From positions 62,001 to 126,000 of the forward strand of contig NZ_FOMI01000010.1 of NCBI RefSeq assembly GCF_900112595.1: a stretch of 64,000 bases of DNA, written 5' to 3'. The position numbers were made by a program, and so were the translations under genes. The DNA comes from Algibacter pectinivorans. Its GTDB lineage: Bacteria; Bacteroidota; Bacteroidia; Flavobacteriales; Flavobacteriaceae. Under the pieces are notes generated by a model. That model did not search any database and was not told where the DNA came from. It saw nothing but the letters and a program-made list of their open reading frames with translations. Of this stretch, positions 53,964-62,709 are shown piece after piece (within the stretch, counting starts at the first letter, position 1; every line of letters begins with the position of its first letter).

Positions 53964-54909
53964 AAAAAAGAAATAATTTTAGCCGTGTAATTTAAGAAAT
54001 AATTGTTTTAATCAAAACAAAAATCCGTATTTCAGGATTATTTCAAAATTAAAAGTTCATCGAAATACCCCGTTTATAGAGATTTGTTGAATAGACACTT
54101 TAGTCTAAAAAAAATTAATTAAAGTTTGCATATTTAGTATTGCCTTTATATTTTAAAAAAAAGTTAACTGTTACACGTTCCTTTATTGATCTATATAACA
54201 GACTCAATCTGTATTGAAATCTTTGAAGGCTATACATTCATATCACTGCACCTATATCTAAACAGTTTTGTTTTATCCAAAATAGCCTTTACAAACCCTT
54301 TACTATCTATTATCCTAAAGTCTTTCATCTTTTAGAATTCCCCAACAATGGTATAAAACTTATTGTTCAGAATCCTATCAAACAAGCCATTAATTCTCGG
54401 CATAATAAATTCTGTATTATTTTTTTTACTGTATTTTATAGAAAACTCAATTTCTACCTGTAAAACAGGTAATTCATTTGAATATACTTTTTTATAGAAC
54501 CCAAAAGGCTTTTCAATTCAATTATATAAGTTTTTAAAACGTAGCATTAGTAGTATTAAATTTTCCTTTGTCTTCAATTTAAAAGGGTTACTATCTATAA
54601 TGATAAAATCTATTACAAAAGGGTTATCGTTTCTATTAATGCTTCGTTAAATTTAAGAAACAAAGGACAACTGACTACAAAAAAGAGATAATAAAAACTT
54701 GTAAAACCAATAATAACAAGTAGTTATAAAACAAAAGAAAGATAATTACTTCCCAATACAATATGTAATCATTCCTTTAAACACTATGTCTGACAAGTTA
54801 TAAGGTGTAAATTAGGTGTAGTATTTTGTTTGTTATTGGTTGATTTACGTACTAATATCTAACTATTAGACTTGGTAAATACCATTAATTTTTTTTTAAA
54901 GAAAGAATA
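53964..54909. other. Long intergenic region between the sigma gene and the defence island
   Basis: About 950 bp without an intact gene. It contains a coding-like but broken reading frame at 54230-54646 and a short direct repeat, AAGGTGTA (54802-54809) and TAGGTGTA (54813-54820), 11 bp apart. It marks the boundary where the antitoxin/type I restriction genes begin, and could hold the scar of an insertion. No tRNA or integrase was seen. Confidence 0.5.
54230..54646 (-). pseudogene. Broken reading frame, unknown family
   Basis: One frame reads through 139 codons with only two in-frame stops, far fewer than noncoding AT-rich DNA usually gives. It contains protein-like stretches: RNDNPFVIDFIIIDSNPFKLK, then after a TGA LPVLQVEIEFSIKYSKKN and PRINGLFDRILNNKFYTIVG, and after a TAA MKDFRIIDSKGFVKAIL. 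I recognise no family. It may be the decayed remains of one gene, or the last part may be a tiny separate ORF. No start or promoter was assigned. Confidence 0.42.
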
Positions 54910-55560
54910 TCATAAAAATTCTTTATACTTCAGAATAATTTCTTGAAAATCATCCTTTATAAATTCCCAATGTTTGCCATTAAGGCAAATAGGATTAAAG
55001 TCTTCATCAGCTTGGTCAAAGGACGTGAAATTTTGGATAATTAAATCTCTATCGTGTGCATAAGGATATCTTTGCTTATGTAAATCGAACATTTGGCTAA
55101 TACCATAAGATTTATGCAAATCGTGTAAATCCCAAAAATCCTTTTTTCTTCCACCTCTTTGTACTACATCAACTTTCATTGCTATAATTTCCTCAATAGT
55201 TGCCATTCTTATATTATCAACTATAATATAGGGTTGAATGAAAGTGTCTGTGTAATATAAGTCAAGCTTTATTGTATGGTCTTTGTCCTCTCCAACAAAA
55301 TAGCTTTTTCCCATTGCTGGGCTTATATTTAAAAAATCTACATATTGAAAACTTTCTGTTAGATGTTTTTCAATGGCATCAAAATCTAATGTTCCATATT
55401 GCAAATCACTAAACAAGTCAATATCAATGGACTCTCTATGCCCAATTTGTAAACTCAATGCTGTACCACCTACCAATCTAAAATCATTAAACACATCGGA
55501 TTGCATTAATTTTAGTAAGCTATTTTTCAATAGTTCATTAACCGTATTATAATATAGCAT
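54910..55560 (-). CDS. AbiEii/AbiGii-type nucleotidyltransferase toxin
   Basis: A 216-residue nucleotidyltransferase of the AbiEii/AbiGii (DUF1814) family. RLVGGTALSLQIGHRESIDIDLF (residues 28-50) holds the GG[TS]AL..Q motif and the catalytic DxD pair that binds metal and NTP. A later KLDLY supplies another acidic residue and MKVDVVQRGGRKKDFWDLHDL is the family's third motif. Family toxins transfer nucleotides, with tRNA as target in the MenT relatives, and act in abortive phage defence. The gene's start shares one base with the stop of the HTH gene (TAATG), so the two form a toxin-antitoxin pair. Length is at the short end of the family. Confidence 0.88.
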   Translation of the reverse strand: MLYYNTVNELLKNSLLKLMQSDVFNDFRLVGGTALSLQIGHRESIDIDLFSDLQYGTLDFDAIEKHLTESFQYVDFLNISPAMGKSYFVGEDKDHTIKLDLYYTDTFIQPYIIVDNIRMATIEEIIAMKVDVVQRGGRKKDFWDLHDLHKSYGISQMFDLHKQRYPYAHDRDLIIQNFTSFDQADEDFNPICLNGKHWEFIKDDFQEIILKYKEFL

Positions 55561-56057
55561 TATACCTTTTCTTTGTTTCTATATATAGTGTAGGGTTTAC
55601 GAATACCTTGTGCAAGTGCTTCTTCAATTTTTTCATTGCTGTAAAAACGTTTAATTTCTTCTTTTTCAATGTCGTTTCCACGCTCAAATACACGTTTAAT
55701 AACTGCGACACTTTGCTTTTGCCAATCTATTTTAGAAATATCTGTATCCCAAAACAATGACCTTCTTAAAAGATTTAAGTTTGGGGTATTTTTTTCTAGT
55801 TTATTTTTTTCTTCCTTAATATCAAAATAGGTTTGTAGTAAGGCAAGTGTTCCCTCTTCTAGATTTAGTCTTTTTTCAATCTTTAAAGCTAGAGGCGTAT
55901 TCAGTTTTCGTTTGCCTTTGGAAATGGCATTAATTGTTTGAGGATATTCATCAATAGACAATGCAAAAGGGCGTTGAGAAATGCCTTTTTTATTTAGCAA
56001 GCGTTCCAAAATTATGCCTGGATGAATGCCTTTGTATTTGTCGATTAATGTGTTCAT
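55560..56057 (-). CDS. HTH antitoxin partner of the AbiEii-type toxin
   Basis: A 165-residue protein. Residues about 10-75 are a HigA-like helix-turn-helix (IHPGIILERLLNKKGISQRPFAL, EYPQTINAISKGKRKLNTPLALKIEKRL). The C-terminal half (LRRSLFWDTDISKIDWQKQSVAVIKRVFERGNDIEKEEI) looks like the DUF6922 type region often joined to AbiEii toxins in Bacteroidota. It probably neutralises the toxin and represses its own promoter; two palindromes overlap the promoter region. An exact -7 box only 5 bp before the ATG suggests a leaderless or very short-leader mRNA. It follows the type I restriction gene hsdR by 83 bp. Confidence 0.8.
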   Translation of the reverse strand: MNTLIDKYKGIHPGIILERLLNKKGISQRPFALSIDEYPQTINAISKGKRKLNTPLALKIEKRLNLEEGTLALLQTYFDIKEEKNKLEKNTPNLNLLRRSLFWDTDISKIDWQKQSVAVIKRVFERGNDIEKEEIKRFYSNEKIEEALAQGIRKPYTIYRNKEKV

Positions 56058-56058
56058 A

Positions 56059-56082
56059 TTACAAATGTAAACAATTTTGTTT
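56059..56082. promoter_or_regulatory. Palindromes and -7 box upstream of the antitoxin gene
   Basis: TTACAAATGTAA (56059-56070, 5+2+5) and AAACAATTTTGTTT (56069-56082, 6+2+6) abut, directly before the start codon. The minus-strand -7 match TACATTTG is at 56069-56062. Such paired sites fit repression by the HTH antitoxin. Confidence 0.45.
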
Positions 56083-56140
56083 ATATCATCACATTGTAAA
56101 TTTATTTAGGATTTGTATTTTCTTTATTTTAAGTTCAAAA

Positions 56141-59100
56141 TTACTTTACAGTCTTTTCGAAATCATCACACAATTGGTTTACGATATCTTCGGTTTCTTT
56201 AATAAAGAATTGACCTAATGTTTTACGGTTTCTTCTTATGTATTTTTTATAAATGATTTCGAAGTCTTTGTAAATTTCATCTTCATCAAAAGCAGTTTTA
56301 GTACTTTTCATTTTAGCGATTACTCTTGTACCTTCTTTATTTACATACTCGAAAAAGGCTTCTATCTTATGTTGAAAATCTAATATTAAAGCTTCAATTT
56401 CTTCTTCCTCTTCATTACGCTTTTCTATTATAGCTAAAATATCAAACTTGTACTGTTTACTGTATTTTGAGTTTGGCTCATTAACTTCAGATTTCTTTTT
56501 ACCCTTACCTTCATCTACTTCAGGTGGCGCTACTATTCCTATTCTATTATCAAAATACACCTCTACATCATCTATCAATTCTGATGTGCCGGTTAATGAA
56601 TTATATAAAACACTAAATCTATACCAAAATTCTGTAAAGTGTTCTTCACTATATTTCTCATCTATTTCTATAACAAATGCAATTAAGTTTAAAATTCTAA
56701 AATACTTATTGATACTTTGTTTTAGTTTTTTAGCTTCTTCTGGTTGTTTTCTTACTAATTCTGCTACTGCACTTTCAAAATTAAGAATTGGTGTTATATC
56801 TTTTTTATCGCCTAATTGATATGCTTTAAAAAGATTAAAATGTGTTTTGAAAATATTCTCTTGTTTTACATTCTCGTAAATCTCTTGTAATAATTGCTCT
56901 TGTCCTAGTGGGTCGAAATCACTAACTACTACATTACTAAAATGCTCGAATGCTTGTTTTATATTATTAACGTTTACATTCTTGTAAGACAAGTCAATAA
57001 TTTTACAGTCCTTTTTATATTTTCCTGCTGTACGGTTTACTCTTGAAATGGTTTGTATTGCGTTTATACCTCTAATCTCTTTATCTAAAAATAAGGTATG
57101 TAATTTAGGTTCATCAAAACCTGTTTGTAATTTATCTACTACTATTACTAAACCATTTCTGGCAATTTTCGTAAAATTCTGTAATACTTTGGCTTCTGAT
57201 AAACCTCCATTTAAGGTTGTTGCGCTTTCGTACTTCTGACCATCTGAACTATAAACAATATAGATAGGTGCATCTTTAAAACGTTCGTGTTTCTTTTCTG
57301 AAACTAATTCGTTATAATATTGCTGTATGTATTTACGATATTTAATTGCTGCTTTAATAGAAGATGCTGCAAACATTGCTTTAGCTGTTCCTCTAATATT
57401 ATGATATACTGCCGACACTAATCGTTTTGCGACAAACTTTGAAATCGCTTCTATACGCTCTTCGTTTTCGTAAATATTCTTTTTGCTTATTCTGTATTTT
57501 TTACCATCTGCATCTACACCTGCATCTGGATTATTTGGCAATTCTTGATAATATCCGTTATCTTCTTCAAAACCTTCTGTTGCATCTTCTGGTTTTTCAA
57601 AATACATTTTAGCAGATACAGGAACAATCCCTTTTATTGGATTTAAAATATAGCCATCTTCAATAGCTTCTTTCATTGTATAACTATCAAACGGAACCCA
57701 AATTTTTTCGGCTTCTGCATACTTGTTATACTCACCAAAACGTGCTAATGTTACATCACTTGGTGTTGCTGTAAAACCAATTATTAAGTTTTTCTTATTA
57801 TATGTTTTCTTATATTCTTTATTAGTGTCGAAACTGTTTTGTAATTCGTCAAATAATGACACCATTTCTTCGTGTTGTTGTCCACTATTAGAACGATGTA
57901 TTTCGTCAATTAAAAAAGCAATTCGCATAGCAGATAACTTTTGTACTACCTCATTATCTAAAAACTCTCTTATTGAGTTAAACTTTTGAAGATTGACTAC
58001 TACAATACGTTTGTCTGTGTTTAAAGCCTCTAAAAACGATTTTTTACTATTAGCCTCTATGAACATACTATTTGCAATGTTCATATTATACATTTTACTA
58101 TCTAATTGGTCTCTTAACTGTACTCTATCGACCACTAACATTATTTTATCATAGACAAACTCATCGTTTTTACGTAAATCTTTCAACATTAAAGAAGACC
58201 AACCTATAATATTACTTTTACCAAAACCTGCTGCGTATTGTAATAGTAATGAATAGACGTTTTTATTATTTTGATACTTCTGCCTTTTAGTAATTAATTC
58301 TTCAATTTGAGTAGCCCCTAAGCCTTTTTCAGTTAGTTGTTGACGAAGTTTATTTATGAAATAATCTGGCTCGTCTTCGTGTTCTAAAAATTCATCTATT
58401 TTATTGATGATTTTATCTGCTCCAAATTTTTGTTTTGGTCTGGGTGCAATTAATCTACCATCGTTATGCTTGTATTCTTTTTGCTTTCCTTTTTCTGATT
58501 TTACTAATTCACGTTCAATAAAGTTATAATAAAGTATTTCTCGCTCTATCATTTTTTTACCGTACAAAGCTTTAAAGACTTCTTCAAAACGTTGTTGCTT
58601 TGTTGCTTCTCTATTATTTAATGGATATGGTTTTAGAGCATCTTTTAAGTTTGCTTTGTACTTATCAAAATCGAAACTATTATTTTCTACTTGTGTTTTT
58701 ATTTCATCAAATTGATTTGAAATATTTCTGATGATAAAAGTATCTTGAACATCTGTAGTTGTAATATGTATCGCTTTTTCGAATATCTTTAAAAAGTCTT
58801 TACGGATAGTTTGCGATACATCGTTACCATCTGCAATCTCTAAATAGTTAGTTACTGCTTTTTGATAATCATTTGCAATTTTAATCTTTCCGTCTTTATG
58901 TGCGCTTTGGTTATTGTAATTAGATTTTAATTCTGAATATCCTAAAAATATACCGTTTAAGAAAAAGGTAATATCTGGACGAAAACTAAATTGTGTTTTA
59001 CCTTGATACTTGTATATGTATGGTAACTCTTGTACTACTGAAAATTGATTTTCGTTAAATAATGTATCTCCGTGCGTGATACTACCACTTGGATAAAACA

Positions 59101-59419
59101 AGTTAATTTTAATGCCTTTAAACGTAATAGATTGATTGCTACCAATAAACAACGCCATATTTTTAGACTTACCAATACGCTCATTTAATTCTTCTTGAAA
59201 CTCTTGTAGTAATTGCTTTTCGTTATTATCGAACTTTTTTAAAAGTTTACGATAGGCAGTTTTATTAAGTGTAGTTTCGCTAATAAAGTATTTTAAATCT
59301 TCTACTACAAAATGTAATTTAGAAACTGTATTTGCTTTTACTTCTTTGTATTGTAACCCATCTGCACGATTGGTAAAGAAGTTCATTAAGTATTTGTCTT
59401 GCAGTATTAATTCGTCCAT
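56141..59419 (-). CDS. hsdR: Type I restriction endonuclease subunit R (HsdR)
   Basis: A 1092-residue restriction and translocation subunit. The N-terminal nuclease has RPDITFFLNGIFLGYSELK, the PD...ExK site (residue about 150-175). The SF2 motor follows: Walker A AAGFGKSNIIG (about 396), DEIHRSNSG (about 510), GFTATPSD and the arginine-finger region QTISRVNRTAGKYK. The C-terminal helical part mediates assembly with HsdM and HsdS. The complex cuts unmodified DNA after translocating from the HsdS site. It begins 2 bp after hsdS and is the last gene of the operon. Length is in the usual range. Confidence 0.93.
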   Translation of the reverse strand: MDELILQDKYLMNFFTNRADGLQYKEVKANTVSKLHFVVEDLKYFISETTLNKTAYRKLLKKFDNNEKQLLQEFQEELNERIGKSKNMALFIGSNQSITFKGIKINLFYPSGSITHGDTLFNENQFSVVQELPYIYKYQGKTQFSFRPDITFFLNGIFLGYSELKSNYNNQSAHKDGKIKIANDYQKAVTNYLEIADGNDVSQTIRKDFLKIFEKAIHITTTDVQDTFIIRNISNQFDEIKTQVENNSFDFDKYKANLKDALKPYPLNNREATKQQRFEEVFKALYGKKMIEREILYYNFIERELVKSEKGKQKEYKHNDGRLIAPRPKQKFGADKIINKIDEFLEHEDEPDYFINKLRQQLTEKGLGATQIEELITKRQKYQNNKNVYSLLLQYAAGFGKSNIIGWSSLMLKDLRKNDEFVYDKIMLVVDRVQLRDQLDSKMYNMNIANSMFIEANSKKSFLEALNTDKRIVVVNLQKFNSIREFLDNEVVQKLSAMRIAFLIDEIHRSNSGQQHEEMVSLFDELQNSFDTNKEYKKTYNKKNLIIGFTATPSDVTLARFGEYNKYAEAEKIWVPFDSYTMKEAIEDGYILNPIKGIVPVSAKMYFEKPEDATEGFEEDNGYYQELPNNPDAGVDADGKKYRISKKNIYENEERIEAISKFVAKRLVSAVYHNIRGTAKAMFAASSIKAAIKYRKYIQQYYNELVSEKKHERFKDAPIYIVYSSDGQKYESATTLNGGLSEAKVLQNFTKIARNGLVIVVDKLQTGFDEPKLHTLFLDKEIRGINAIQTISRVNRTAGKYKKDCKIIDLSYKNVNVNNIKQAFEHFSNVVVSDFDPLGQEQLLQEIYENVKQENIFKTHFNLFKAYQLGDKKDITPILNFESAVAELVRKQPEEAKKLKQSINKYFRILNLIAFVIEIDEKYSEEHFTEFWYRFSVLYNSLTGTSELIDDVEVYFDNRIGIVAPPEVDEGKGKKKSEVNEPNSKYSKQYKFDILAIIEKRNEEEEEIEALILDFQHKIEAFFEYVNKEGTRVIAKMKSTKTAFDEDEIYKDFEIIYKKYIRRNRKTLGQFFIKETEDIVNQLCDDFEKTVK

Positions 59420-59421
59420 AA

Positions 59422-60744
59422 TTATGCGCTTACTTTTACTTTACCTGTTACTACTTCGTTTATTAGTGTTTTACGTAACTCTTTTAAAGTAGTAATTTGA
59501 GTTTCTATGTTTTTTACAATTTTATCTATGGTTGCTGTTTTACCATCTAAATAATCTGCTATTTGTTGTTGTTCTTTTTTAGAAGTAAAACAGACTTTGA
59601 AGTATTTAACATCTCCTTGATTAATACCTCCTTGAGCACCACCGGTCATTAATGTCCTGATTTTTTCTTTGGCTGAAATTAAAAAATAAAAATAGTATCT
59701 ATGAGATGTGTATTTTTTATTTGAATCAATTGACACAATTGATTGATTTATAGTTGTATCAAAATTCAAATAACCAATATTAGAACAAGTAGCACCTGTT
59801 AAAGCTATTAATATTGAATCTTTTCTTGCCATTTTAGTAGAAGTTTTCAACAATGCTTCTTCTGAAATATATGACTTAATAACATTATCATTTACCTCTC
59901 CATTTTGAACTGCACCTGATGGAATCCAAGGAATATCTCCTATCCAAAATGATTTTTCTTTTGTTGATGGTGTACCACCTGCAAGTGTATTGAAAATATC
60001 CTTAATTCTTTTGACTTCCCAATGTTCTGGCATTTCTCCTATCCAATCAATACCGCTATCTTTTAGTTTTACTGTTTTATCTAAACCTTTGGTGACAGTT
60101 TCATTAATTAAAGTTTTACGGTAGGCTTTATAGTGTTTTATTTTTTGTTGTAAAAGATTTACTTTTTTATCTATTGCTGTGGTTTTAGCGTCTAAATAAT
60201 TGGCTATTTGGGTCTGTTCTTTTAATTCAGGAAAAGGTAAACCAACATTTAAAATTTGAGACATATTTAAAGCCTCCTTAGAAGTACCAGCTTGAATATT
60301 CATTATATATTCTTGAATAGTATTTGATTTTAAGTAATATGCGAAATAATCAACTTTCTTTTTCTTTACTCTTAAATAAATTATATGTTGATTGATATTT
60401 GCAGTCTTTACTGATTCAGGAAAAATACAAGTTCTACCTATTGAAGCTCCTGTAATATTTATCAAAACATCAAAAGGCTTTAATTGTGAGTTTTTCATTT
60501 TATTATGAACTTCCTCTGTGATAAAAGAAACATTATCTAACCTTAAACCATCATTATAAACATTTTGACTACGAATTAAAGGTATTCCTTCATCTACATA
60601 AGTTTCACTACCTCCTTTTGGCGTCACACCACTTCCTATTTTAGTTATAGCGTCTTTAATTCTTTTAATTTCCCAATGTTCAGGGATCTCACCCAACCAC
60701 TCAATACCAGAATCTTTATACTTACTATATCTTTGCTTTTCCAT
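59422..60744 (-). CDS. hsdS: Type I restriction specificity subunit (HsdS)
   Basis: A specificity subunit of about 440 residues. I place the start at 60744 (MEKQRYSKYKDSG), 5 bp after the upstream stop; the longer frame from 60774 would overlap that gene and add 10 residues. The two-half design is plain: KDSGIEWLGEIPEHWEIKRIK opens half 1 and KDSGIDWIGEMPEHWEVKRIK half 2, each with a target-recognition domain (IPLIRSQNV..., IPWIPSGAV...) and a conserved coiled spacer (IANYLDAKT, IADYLDGKT). Two recognition domains imply a bipartite asymmetric DNA target. It is followed by hsdR after 2 bp. Confidence 0.93.
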   Translation of the reverse strand: MEKQRYSKYKDSGIEWLGEIPEHWEIKRIKDAITKIGSGVTPKGGSETYVDEGIPLIRSQNVYNDGLRLDNVSFITEEVHNKMKNSQLKPFDVLINITGASIGRTCIFPESVKTANINQHIIYLRVKKKKVDYFAYYLKSNTIQEYIMNIQAGTSKEALNMSQILNVGLPFPELKEQTQIANYLDAKTTAIDKKVNLLQQKIKHYKAYRKTLINETVTKGLDKTVKLKDSGIDWIGEMPEHWEVKRIKDIFNTLAGGTPSTKEKSFWIGDIPWIPSGAVQNGEVNDNVIKSYISEEALLKTSTKMARKDSILIALTGATCSNIGYLNFDTTINQSIVSIDSNKKYTSHRYYFYFLISAKEKIRTLMTGGAQGGINQGDVKYFKVCFTSKKEQQQIADYLDGKTATIDKIVKNIETQITTLKELRKTLINEVVTGKVKVSA

Positions 60745-60749
60745 ATTAT

Positions 60750-62555
60750 TTAAGAAATAAAATCTATTGCACATTCCACATCTAAAAAGTCGATTAAAGT
60801 AAATCCTTTATGTTCTATATTCCCCAATTTAAGCTCGTTACCAATAAAATAATCTTCTATTGAGACACTACCATTTGTTGTAGCATTAGAAAGATGGTCT
60901 ATCACCTCATTTAAAATAAAAGTTAGATAGTACCTTAAATTTGAAACTATAAGTTGATTATTGGTGTTTAAAGCTGCATCGTGAATAATTTCATTTCGCA
61001 ACCTATAAATACGTGTAAAATGTATTTCTAAATTTTCCTTATGTCTGTTTAAATAGTTTTTTGCATTTGCAGGTTTAGTTGCAGAAGTATTTTTAAAAAA
61101 CCATTCTTTTAACTTCATTGCTCTGTAAGCTAATAAAGGATAGTCCTCTAAAAGTTCTGTTTCTATATCTTGGTAAAACTGTTTCTCTTTTAAAAAATTA
61201 TCATTCGCAGTAGTATATGTTGTTGCCTTTGCTTTTTGCACATTAGGTAATTGTGCAAAATGCCTTTTAAAACTGGTTATGTTTCTTTTTGTATAGGCTA
61301 TTGCGTGTGCATTTATAAAATGTGTTTTTAAACGTACAATAGTATTATTACTCTCGTAATTGCTAAATAAATATTCTAAACCTATCCAATAATTTATAAA
61401 CTTATGTTCAATCTCAGTAGATTGATTACCTAATCTTAGATAGCGTACCGCAGATTTAATCTTTTCTTTGGTTTCATCAATAATTTTAGAGTTATTAATG
61501 ATAGAAGGTATTTTACTTGTAAAAGTTTGGTAGTGACTTTGTTCCGCTTTGTATTTACCATCAAGTATATTTGCGTTATTTTGAAAATCACCTTTTTCTG
61601 GTGAGCGTTGGTCTATAACTAATACTCGATTATGGATATTTAAAAACTCGCCTGATAGCCCTAAGTTTAGTACATCTAAATATTCTGAAAGTTGTCTTCT
61701 TGCTTTTTTAAGAGCGGATAAGTAGTCAAGTGCTTCTACTGTACACTCTATAAATTTACGTTTATCAAGTTTTACATTAAATACAGCTAATTCTGTAGTT
61801 GCTCTAGTGCCTGTTAAATTAATACTATCTATATCATCTTGAAGTGTTATACCATCAACTGCTATGTGAGACATTGCTGTATAAACTTTATCAGTAGTAT
61901 CTATCCTAAAAACTACTTTATGTTCGCATTTATCTGCTAATATTCTTGTTTTAAAATTGGTAAAATGGTCTTCAAAATTTTTACAGTTTCTAAGAGAATG
62001 AACGAATATCCCATAAAACAACTTATACAAAAAACCTTTAGAAAATTCTTTTTTAATAAGACTACTAAATAATATGTTTAAAGATGTATCTATTTTACAT
62101 AGATTTTCAAAAGAGTTGTCATTAGAAGCTACAAGAGTTGATATACCATCGATAACCTTTTCAACATAATCTTGGTTATCATCGAGTAACATTTTAATAC
62201 TCGGGATTAATTTTTTGTAATTATCTTCTTTTGTTTGACCTAAAAGAACAGTTAAATATTCTAATGAAATAGTATCGTATTTAATATATGAAGGTGCTAC
62301 TGCAAGTAATGTATGTACTTCATCTATTAAAACTTTACCTGATTTAGCAGTACCCTTAATAGTATGAAAATGCTTTATGCGACCTTTATCAAATTCATTA
62401 AGACAATACTTTAACTCTTGTAATATCGTTAAAGGATTATTAAGTTTTATTCTATATGAATCTATACTACCCATATAAAGAAGTTCTATAGATTTTTCTA
62501 TAAAAAACTTTTGACAAATAGTTAATGATGTGTTATTATGGTCTATTATTTGCAT
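60750..62555 (-). CDS. HEPN-motif protein inside the type I restriction operon
   Basis: A 601-residue protein I cannot assign to a named family. Residues about 370-400 (EHKFINYWIGLEYLFSN) and especially 515-526 (RIYRLRNEIIHDA) fit the C-terminal HEPN domain of ApeA-like proteins; R-N-E-I-I-H gives the Rx4-6H RNase motif. The N-terminal part has no nuclease or NTPase motif I can see. HEPN proteins of this sort are RNA-cleaving effectors in many phage-defence systems. The gene sits between hsdM and hsdS, 5 bp before my hsdS start, so it is transcribed and probably regulated with the restriction genes, perhaps as an abortive backup. Its own start is the ATG at 62555. Confidence 0.72.
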   Translation of the reverse strand: MQIIDHNNTSLTICQKFFIEKSIELLYMGSIDSYRIKLNNPLTILQELKYCLNEFDKGRIKHFHTIKGTAKSGKVLIDEVHTLLAVAPSYIKYDTISLEYLTVLLGQTKEDNYKKLIPSIKMLLDDNQDYVEKVIDGISTLVASNDNSFENLCKIDTSLNILFSSLIKKEFSKGFLYKLFYGIFVHSLRNCKNFEDHFTNFKTRILADKCEHKVVFRIDTTDKVYTAMSHIAVDGITLQDDIDSINLTGTRATTELAVFNVKLDKRKFIECTVEALDYLSALKKARRQLSEYLDVLNLGLSGEFLNIHNRVLVIDQRSPEKGDFQNNANILDGKYKAEQSHYQTFTSKIPSIINNSKIIDETKEKIKSAVRYLRLGNQSTEIEHKFINYWIGLEYLFSNYESNNTIVRLKTHFINAHAIAYTKRNITSFKRHFAQLPNVQKAKATTYTTANDNFLKEKQFYQDIETELLEDYPLLAYRAMKLKEWFFKNTSATKPANAKNYLNRHKENLEIHFTRIYRLRNEIIHDAALNTNNQLIVSNLRYYLTFILNEVIDHLSNATTNGSVSIEDYFIGNELKLGNIEHKGFTLIDFLDVECAIDFIS

Positions 62556-62580
62556 TATCTTATATAATTATATACTTTTG
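62549..62580 (+). promoter_or_regulatory. Perfect Bacteroidetes promoter match, antisense to the operon
   Basis: Plus-strand TTTG (62549-62552) and TACTTTTG (62573-62580) are exactly 20 bp apart, matching both boxes of the -33/-7 consensus. The -33 box overlaps the start of the HEPN gene. A short match can arise by chance in AT-rich DNA, but a plus-strand terminator follows 100 bp later. Confidence 0.5.
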
Positions 62581-62586
62581 TACTCT

Positions 62587-62709
62587 AATTAAGATATTAT
62601 AACATCACGATAAAAAAGGAAGATAGGTTTAAATGGTTCTGGATACAATTCCGCATTTTCTCGCTACTTCCTTAGATACAAAGGGAACTTTAAAAGGTTC
62701 CCTTTTTTT
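62587..62709 (+). ncRNA. Candidate small antisense RNA or 26-codon mRNA
   Basis: Inferred transcript of about 120 nt from the promoter at 62549-62580 to the T-run after the hairpin at 62680-62705. It contains an ORF at 62633-62713 (MVLDTIPHFLATSLDTKG... 26 codons, last bases past the terminator T-run) with an AAGGAAG purine tract (62617-62623) 9 nt before the ATG. Opposite it on the minus strand lies the gap between hsdM and the HEPN gene. Start and end are estimates. It could be a regulator of the operon, a tiny toxin, or a chance arrangement. Confidence 0.35.
62680..62709 (+). terminator. Intrinsic terminator with plus-strand polarity
   Basis: AAAGGGAAC pairs with GTTCCCTTT over 9 bp around TTTAAAAG, followed by a continuous T-run to 62709 on the plus strand. 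On the minus strand the same stem lies just after the hsdM stop but its following T-run is only three bases, so it is a better terminator for a plus-strand transcript. Confidence 0.6.

Noticed and set aside
54802-54820. Direct repeat AGGTGTA as an attachment site
   Set aside because: Too short and too closely spaced, with no integrase or tRNA nearby.
60745-60774. Start of hsdS at 60774
   Set aside because: It overlaps the HEPN gene and adds residues not typical of HsdS; the ATG at 60744 leads directly into the conserved YKDSG start.
62557-62706. A minus-strand protein-like reading (VSKEVARKCGIVSRTI, then EPFKPIFLFYRD in another frame) between hsdM and the HEPN gene
   Set aside because: It is short, needs a frameshift and has no start; the plus-strand promoter/terminator pair explains the segment better, though decay of a small gene cannot be excluded.
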